Below are positions 59,015 to 64,000 of a DNA stretch of 64,000 bases, in pieces. The position numbers were made by a program, and so were the translations under genes. Positions within the stretch are counted from its first letter, which is position 1. Each line of letters begins with the position of its first letter. This DNA is from Tigriopus japonicus (Eukaryota > Arthropoda > Copepoda > Harpacticoida > Harpacticidae), in assembly GCA_010645155.1 (NCBI GenBank), contig CM021319.1, positions 1,013,173-1,077,172 of the forward strand, read 5' to 3'. The notes below the pieces were generated by a model that worked only from the letters and a program-made list of their open reading frames with translations, did no database searches and was not told the DNA's origin.

Positions 59015-60645
59015 CGGTTCCAGGACAACTCGACCCGGGACCACTCGACCCAGTGGACAACTCGACCCAGCGGACAACTGGACCCAATGGACAACCCGAC
59101 CCAGGACAACTCGACCCAGTAGTCAACTTGACCCAGAAGACAACTTGACCCAGCAGACAACTCAACCCAGTGGACAACTCAACCCAGTGGACAACCCGGC
59201 CCAACAGACAACTCGACCCAACAGACAACTTGACCCAATGGACAATTCAACCCTGAAGACAACTCAGCCCACTGGAAAAGTCGATCTCGTGTACATCTGA
59301 AAAAAGCACACCAAATGGTAAATTGAACTTCAAAATATTCACTTCAATTAACCCAGATCAAGGGCTTGTTGTGCGTTGAGGTTCAGAGAATTATCACGAG
59401 ATAGTGCTGTTCCACGCCTCAACTGGGAAAAATCAGAGCGAATCATATACATAACTTTTGAAGTCACTCATGTTTGAAATCAAGATGATATGATCTTTAA
59501 AGTTATTGTATCGTGTAGAGGGAATCATCCCCTCCCAAATCCACATATTTTGGGCTGATGTAGTTGATTTGAACTCAAATTATGGGACTCGGAAGATTCT
59601 CGTTGCCCGTCTAGGTTGAGAGATGTGAGTTTATCCTGACAATGGTTTTGGTTGCGCAACGGGGCTTAAACAACAAAACAAACGATCAGGAATACGGGAT
59701 GTAAAAATACGACATTTTTCATAGCATGTAACTCATGAGGGTAGTCTGTGAAATGCAAAAACCCTTGTTCTTCCAATCTTGGTTTTCGCATTCCACAGAC
59801 CACCTTTGCGACTTGGTTGCTTTGAAAACTGCCGGATTTTATAATCCCGGATTCTTGATCGTTTGTTTTGTTGTTTAAGCCCTGTTGCGCAACCAAAACC
59901 ATTGTCAGGATAAACTCACATCTCTCAACCTAGACGGGCAACGAGAATCTTCCGAATCCCATAATTTGAGTTCAAATCAACTTCATCAGCCCAAAATATG
60001 TGGATTTGGGAGGGGATGATTCCCTTTACACGATACAATAACTTTTAAGATCATATCATCTTGATTTCAAACATTAACGCCTTCAAAAGTTAGGTGTATG
60101 ACTCGCTCTGATTTTTCCAAGTTGACGCGTGGAACAGCACCATCTCGTGATAATTCTCTGAACCTCAACGCACAACAAGCCCTTGATCTGGGTTAATTCA
60201 TTGAATCAAATGAGTGGAAAGCACAATTTACTTTTGACAATAGGAAAACTGTTTAAAGTCACAATTAATTAGCATCACATCAAAAAAACTAAAATACAAA
60301 ATCATAAAGAACCATTAGAAAAATGCGACAGCCTTTTTAGAATATTTCTTTGCAAATACTTTCAGAGTTTTAGTGATAAATGGGACTCTGCCCTGAAATT
60401 ATGAATTAATTGAAGTTCAATGGGCCACTCAGCTCTCTTTTGTGCCTTTTGAAGTTTGGCCGAGTTGTCCATTGGGTCGAGTTGTCCGCTGGGTCGAGTT
60501 GTCCACTGGGTTGAGTTGTCCGCTGAGTCAAGTTGTCCTGGGTCAGGTTGTCCATGGGTCGACTTGTCCGCTGGGTCGAGTTGTCCATTGGGTCGAGTTG
60601 TCCTGGGTCGAGTTGTCCACTGGGTTGAGTTGTCCTGTCACCCTT
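59015..60645. mobile_element. Foldback-like element C: giant palindrome with 17-bp arrays
   Basis: The left outer array (59024-59275) consists of about 15 units of GGACAACTCGACCCAGT. The right outer array (60455-60640) is the same unit inverted (about 11 units). Between them, 59344-59762 and 59778-60206 are near-perfect inverted copies with a loop of only ~15 bp, so the core is a ~860-bp palindrome. The left end GTTCCAGGACAACTCGA resembles the ends of element A. Confidence 0.82.
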
Positions 60646-61079
60646 CTTTGCAAATAATAAGATAAGGTTTGTTGCATTTTAAACTGTTTTTTTTTTAATC
60701 TATTGCCCTCCATGTGTTATACAAAATACATATAAGGTGATGATCCATTGATGTGATTTGAGGCAGATCTAGACAAATTGCAAATGATTTTCATGATCAA
60801 CCCTTTTTCACAGACTGGAGTGAACCAACCCTGAGAGTGTGTCCAATGTGACTATGACCAGGGCCCGTATTCTCAACTTATACTTGATACTTAAAGTCCT
60901 ACTTCTGTTCTTTACTTCTTCATAGTAACTGTAGTAACTTTGTACGTGAAATCTTACTTCAAGTGCCAAGTACGAGTTGAGAATACGCGCCCAGAAACAA
61001 GTTTACACCCAGTGGCAAGGCTTGAGTTAAGAGAGCTTGTTAATGGTTGAGTGCAACAGAGAGGTCCAGGATAACTTCA

Positions 61080-61280
61080 AAAGTGACGTACAAAACGATA
61101 GGCGGGACTGGCCCAGTATGTCGTATCTATCAATTTCTGTGGTTCTGTCAAAACAAGATTGTGACCCCCCACCTCGAACATTAAGAATGTCTGTTCTATC
61201 CTTTCTGGCCACCACGCGAAATCCGCAAACTTGTTTAGCAAACTCCTACAATTCAGATGAAATAGATAGGAGGACATCAC
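61080..61280 (-). pseudogene. LINE endonuclease N-terminal fragment
   Basis: Minus-strand frame with HLNCRSLLNKFADF, the typical start of a LINE endonuclease domain, then degenerate sequence. Isolated fragment. Confidence 0.6.
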
Positions 61281-61710
61281 ACAATGAGACCCAAAGACGA
61301 GCTTTTGATATTCCGTATTTTGCTTTGATTAGAGATAAATTAAGTCATTTGGTGACAATTCAATGAATTGCGCCTCAGATGAAGTGTAAAAAAGTAACTA
61401 TAGAGTCCTTTAAACGGAACCAGTAAAATGGAAGTAAAGTGCAACCTTTGAGCATTATTGAACAAGATTTCAGTTCTTATGTGTCCAATAAACATTGAAA
61501 AGTTCGAAAATAGGGTAAACTTTTGTGTCAGAGTGCAATTTCGGGAGCTGTATTAGTAAGGTGACCTCCCAGTCAGGTGTTCGTTAAAGGACCCCATTGA
61601 CTTAAACAGCGGTCTTTGAATGTGGGCATTATTTCAAGGCCAGGAAAGGTCCATTACATTGCATTAATAAGTTGAAGCTGCAAGTGGATTCTGAAAGTTG
61701 ATATAAAAAG
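61281..61710. other. Non-coding stretch
   Basis: Nothing recognised; lies beyond the poly(A) signal of the LDLa gene. Confidence 0.35.
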
Positions 61711-61716
61711 TTTATT
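61711..61716 (-). terminator. Poly(A) signal of the LDLa-domain gene
   Basis: AATAAA on the minus strand, 58 nt past the stop codon at 61774, the expected position for a 3' terminal exon. Confidence 0.6.
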
Positions 61717-61773
61717 GCATTCCCTTTCTGCTTTGAAACCAAAACCTTCCTGATTTTTTTTCACAAACGAGAT

Positions 61774-61958
61774 CTAAATTTCGAAGAGCGATGAAATACA
61801 ATCTTTCTCGTCGGATCCATCTGGACAATCTGGCTCATTGTCACAACGCCATAGTTGAGGGATACAGGTTAAAGCATCTCCGTCGCATTGGAATTGAGGA
61901 CCACTTTCGCCAGTTGGGCATCTCAACTCCGGCGATTTGCATAAACTTTCTGACTCAT
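61774..61958 (-). CDS. Terminal exon with an LDL-receptor class A repeat
   Basis: The exon opens after a CTTTCAG acceptor at 61959 and ends at TAG 61774. It encodes one LDLa module: six cysteines ending in [20 protein letters not shown], with the acidic calcium-binding DCPDGSDE cluster, then a short ISSLFEI tail. LDLa modules bind ligands in the extracellular part of receptors or secreted proteins. The exon begins with two bases of a split codon. A candidate preceding mini-exon (62124-62168) has a matching phase but a weak GTCAGG donor. The rest of the gene is presumably to the right, beyond or among the retroelements. Confidence 0.6.
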
Positions 61959-62489
61959 CTGAAAGCGGAGGGGAACATATTCTATGAATCATTCAAGTGC
62001 TTCTCAAATTGCATTTTGTTTATTATGATTTATGATGGGGACCCTTAAGATGGTAACATACTTTTATAATACTTGGTGATGGAATACATACAAAGAAATG
62101 AAACGAAGTACATGGTACCTGACCTTCACAGTCAGACCTTCGAGTAGACTTGGTGATTGTGTCAAAATCTGAATAGGTGATCAATATTAGATTCATGGGA
62201 AACTTTGTTCCCACCCCTATGCCTATAGAATTAAAAAAAGTCTTTCAAGGAGTAAATGTGAAAGTCGTTATGCACCACAACATGGACAACAAGCATGCTA
62301 GTTTGTGTTGTTTTTGGAGCTGGATAAACTGATTATTGGTCTGTAGTTGCCACTTCACAATAAAAGTGGATCCACTTCATAATAAATTTTAAACACTAGC
62401 ATCTGTTCAATGTCCATGCCCTTCTTACTATGGAATGGAAAAATAAATTTAGACAAAATTTCTACTTAATTGTTTGGCATTTTTTTTTG
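61959..62489 (-). other. Probable intron of the LDLa gene
   Basis: Contains a possible 45-bp exon (62124-62168) preceded by CACCTATTCAG. Otherwise nothing recognised. Confidence 0.3.
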
Positions 62490-63210
62490 GGGGGGGCGGA
62501 TTTTTAAAACCGCTACAAAGAATGGGATTCCTTGTAAAGAGACTTAATGATTAATATAGTTTATAAAATTACCGTTTATATGAAATTTGATCTACCAATG
62601 AGTTACTGTTGGCAGATCTGTACAACCCTTGAATAGTGGGTTGGTCAGGAAAAGTGTTTAAAAATTTGTCCAATCCTGCCTCAAATGCTGTTAGAGGATC
62701 AGCTCCTACATATTCCCGACGAAGATTAATGGGCAACAAATAGAACAATGAAGGAGCCCGATAAAGAAGAGAGGAGGACTGCATTGATCGAACTAGCCTG
62801 GATTCTTTGGGATTTAGAGGTGCTCTCAAAAGGCAAGTAAAACCTCTACGATCGCTACAATTGATCTCAAAGCCTGGGTTAGGACAGAGCCCATGAATGC
62901 TCTTGAAAACATACAGTATCAGATACCTTTCATACCTTCTCTGAGTACTGTACAGCCCTAACTTTTGGAGTCTCTCCCAATATTTAAGTTCTCTCTTCCT
63001 GTGATATTCTTAGTGAAGCATATTAGAACCTTCCTGACCTTTTGCAAACCTGCTGAACTCATTGGAGCCCAAATGGGTGAGGCATATTCAAGATGTGGTT
63101 GAACAATCGACTTGTACAGAGTTAGCATCGCAATACTATCTCTGGACTTGAAAGTGCGATAGATCCAGCCACATGTTTGAAATGCCTTCCCCACTTTCAA
63201 CTGGATATGC
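62490..63210 (-). mobile_element. LINE, second copy (3' part of RT and tail)
   Basis: Closely similar to 46530-47250, including the G-rich tract at the 3' boundary, the frame 62569-62829 (LDKFLNTFPDQPTIQGLYRS) and the RT C-terminal segment 62958-63210. The copy is cut at 63210 by the BEL/Pao LTR. Confidence 0.85.
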
Positions 63211-63496
63211 TGTGCCGACCGTGTCGGAATCGCCCGAATGCTTCCCTTCCGGCCCCAAACCGTAGAGCCAAATTCTACGGGCGAGCTGGCGGGTTGACAA
63301 TCATCCCGGATTAATGAAGACCAAATCACTTTTTCGCAGGATATTATATTGTAAAACTATTCTGGGCGACCAGTAATTCTTTTCATCAACAAATAATGAT
63401 CTCGCGTTCCCGCCGATTTTCCAGACAGCAGACGTTTTTTCAGGTAAAACAAGCGGCAAATTTGAATACGAAATACATCAGCTAGCTGACGCCACA
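63211..63496 (-). mobile_element. LTR (286 bp) of a BEL/Pao-like retrotransposon
   Basis: On the minus strand it starts TGTGGCGTCAGC just after a purine tract (GCGAGGGGGGAG, the plus-strand primer site) and ends CGGTCGGCACA. TG..CA ends and adjacency to the pol frame identify the 3' LTR. It is inserted in the LINE copy at TATGC (63206-63210). Confidence 0.7.
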
Positions 63497-63562
63497 CTCC
63501 CCCCTCGCATGGCTATTCACCACGCCCATCGAGACGATCTTCCGAAGTTAGAAGACAAGATA

Positions 63563-64000
63563 TTAGTCTGAATTAGATGAGAGCAAGACTAACTCATGGA
63601 CTGGTCGGTTGTAAAAGCTTCGCCGATGTTGACCTTTTGGTCCCTTCTTGATCACGGCCACAGTCGCGGTCCGCACCAGTCCATCTGAGCTCGGATGTAC
63701 GGCATGTACCAGAGCTATGGGCCAATGGCAACGCTTTACAACCTTGTCCCGGAGTAACACGACATCACCGACTTTCATGGAGTGCTTAGGGGTTTGCCAC
63801 TTCCTTCGTTCTTGTAGTGTAGCCAGATAACCTCCCTCCATTGTTTCCAAAACTCTTCCAGCAAGGCCTGAACACGCCTCCATCGTCGCTTCCCGTATGC
63901 GAGAATGTCTGTTTCAGAAAATGTTTCCTTGACGTGTCCATGAGGATCGCTCTTGTAAGTCAAAAGCATTGAGGGGGACAAAGGAATAGGATCGTTGGGG
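63563..64000 (-). pseudogene. BEL/Pao integrase C-terminal region, partial
   Basis: Two overlapping minus-strand frames (63775-63981 and 63563-63883) make up the integrase C-terminal domain: LTPSMLL-like MSPSMLLTY, KRRWRRVQALLEEFWKQW, then QERRKWQTPKH, VGDVVLLRDK and SDGLVRTATVAV. A frameshift separates them. The rest of pol lies outside the window. Confidence 0.8.

Noticed and set aside
58917..59300. Open frames rich in QLDP/TTRP repeats
   Set aside because: Translations of the 17-bp array of element C in several frames, not a gene.
59015..60645. CRISPR-like reading of the 17-bp arrays
   Set aside because: Units are contiguous without unique spacers, vary in sequence and lie in a eukaryotic genome.

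Overview
This is a eukaryotic, intron-rich window, most likely from an arthropod and plausibly a crustacean (copepod-like). The reasons are spliced genes with mostly short GT-AG introns (many of 50-100 bp), a nuclear MSK/JIL-1-type kinase, paired calpains, an LDLa exon, and the mix of CR1/jockey-like LINE, Ty3/gypsy, BEL/Pao, Tc1/mariner and hAT-like remnants. A four-unit (CCTAA) tract is compatible with the arthropod telomere repeat but is too short to prove anything. The species assignment is inference.

Layout. The left half (about 4.4-33 kb) is genic. A cadherin-like single-pass membrane protein gene lies on + (4469-9737, 18 exons, 1185 aa). Its stop codon lies only 111 bp from the stop codon of a convergent calpain gene on - (calpain 1, 9849-15967, 7 exons, 575 aa). 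A second calpain on - follows (calpain 2, 16870-20216, 9 exons, 855 aa). Then comes a large two-kinase-domain MSK/RPS6KA5-type gene on - (21623-32762, 10 exons, 1186 aa), whose first intron is about 6.1 kb. For all four genes the summed exon lengths divide exactly by three and the splice phases agree, which supports the models.

The right half (about 35-64 kb) is poor in host genes and dense in mobile elements. It holds several families of palindromic (foldback-like) elements, two of them with arms made of related ~17-bp minisatellite units. It also holds a three-level nest (MITE inside a foldback element inside a Tc1/mariner transposase gene), a LINE with ORF1 and RT but no endonuclease, a second LINE copy cut by a BEL/Pao LTR, and an open reading frame joining LINE endonuclease to Ty3/gypsy protease-RT. 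Two probable host pieces lie here: a Thr-rich mucin-like type II membrane protein (52906-53754, -) and a terminal exon with an LDL-receptor class A repeat (61774-61958, -).

How they work together. The genes do not form an operon or pathway. The two calpains are tandem paralogues. Both have the Cys-His-Asn triad, both replace the wedge tryptophan after the catalytic Asn by His, and both lack a penta-EF-hand domain. The kinase has every catalytic and activation-site residue expected of an MSK. The most unusual feature of the window is the collection of foldback-like palindromes.
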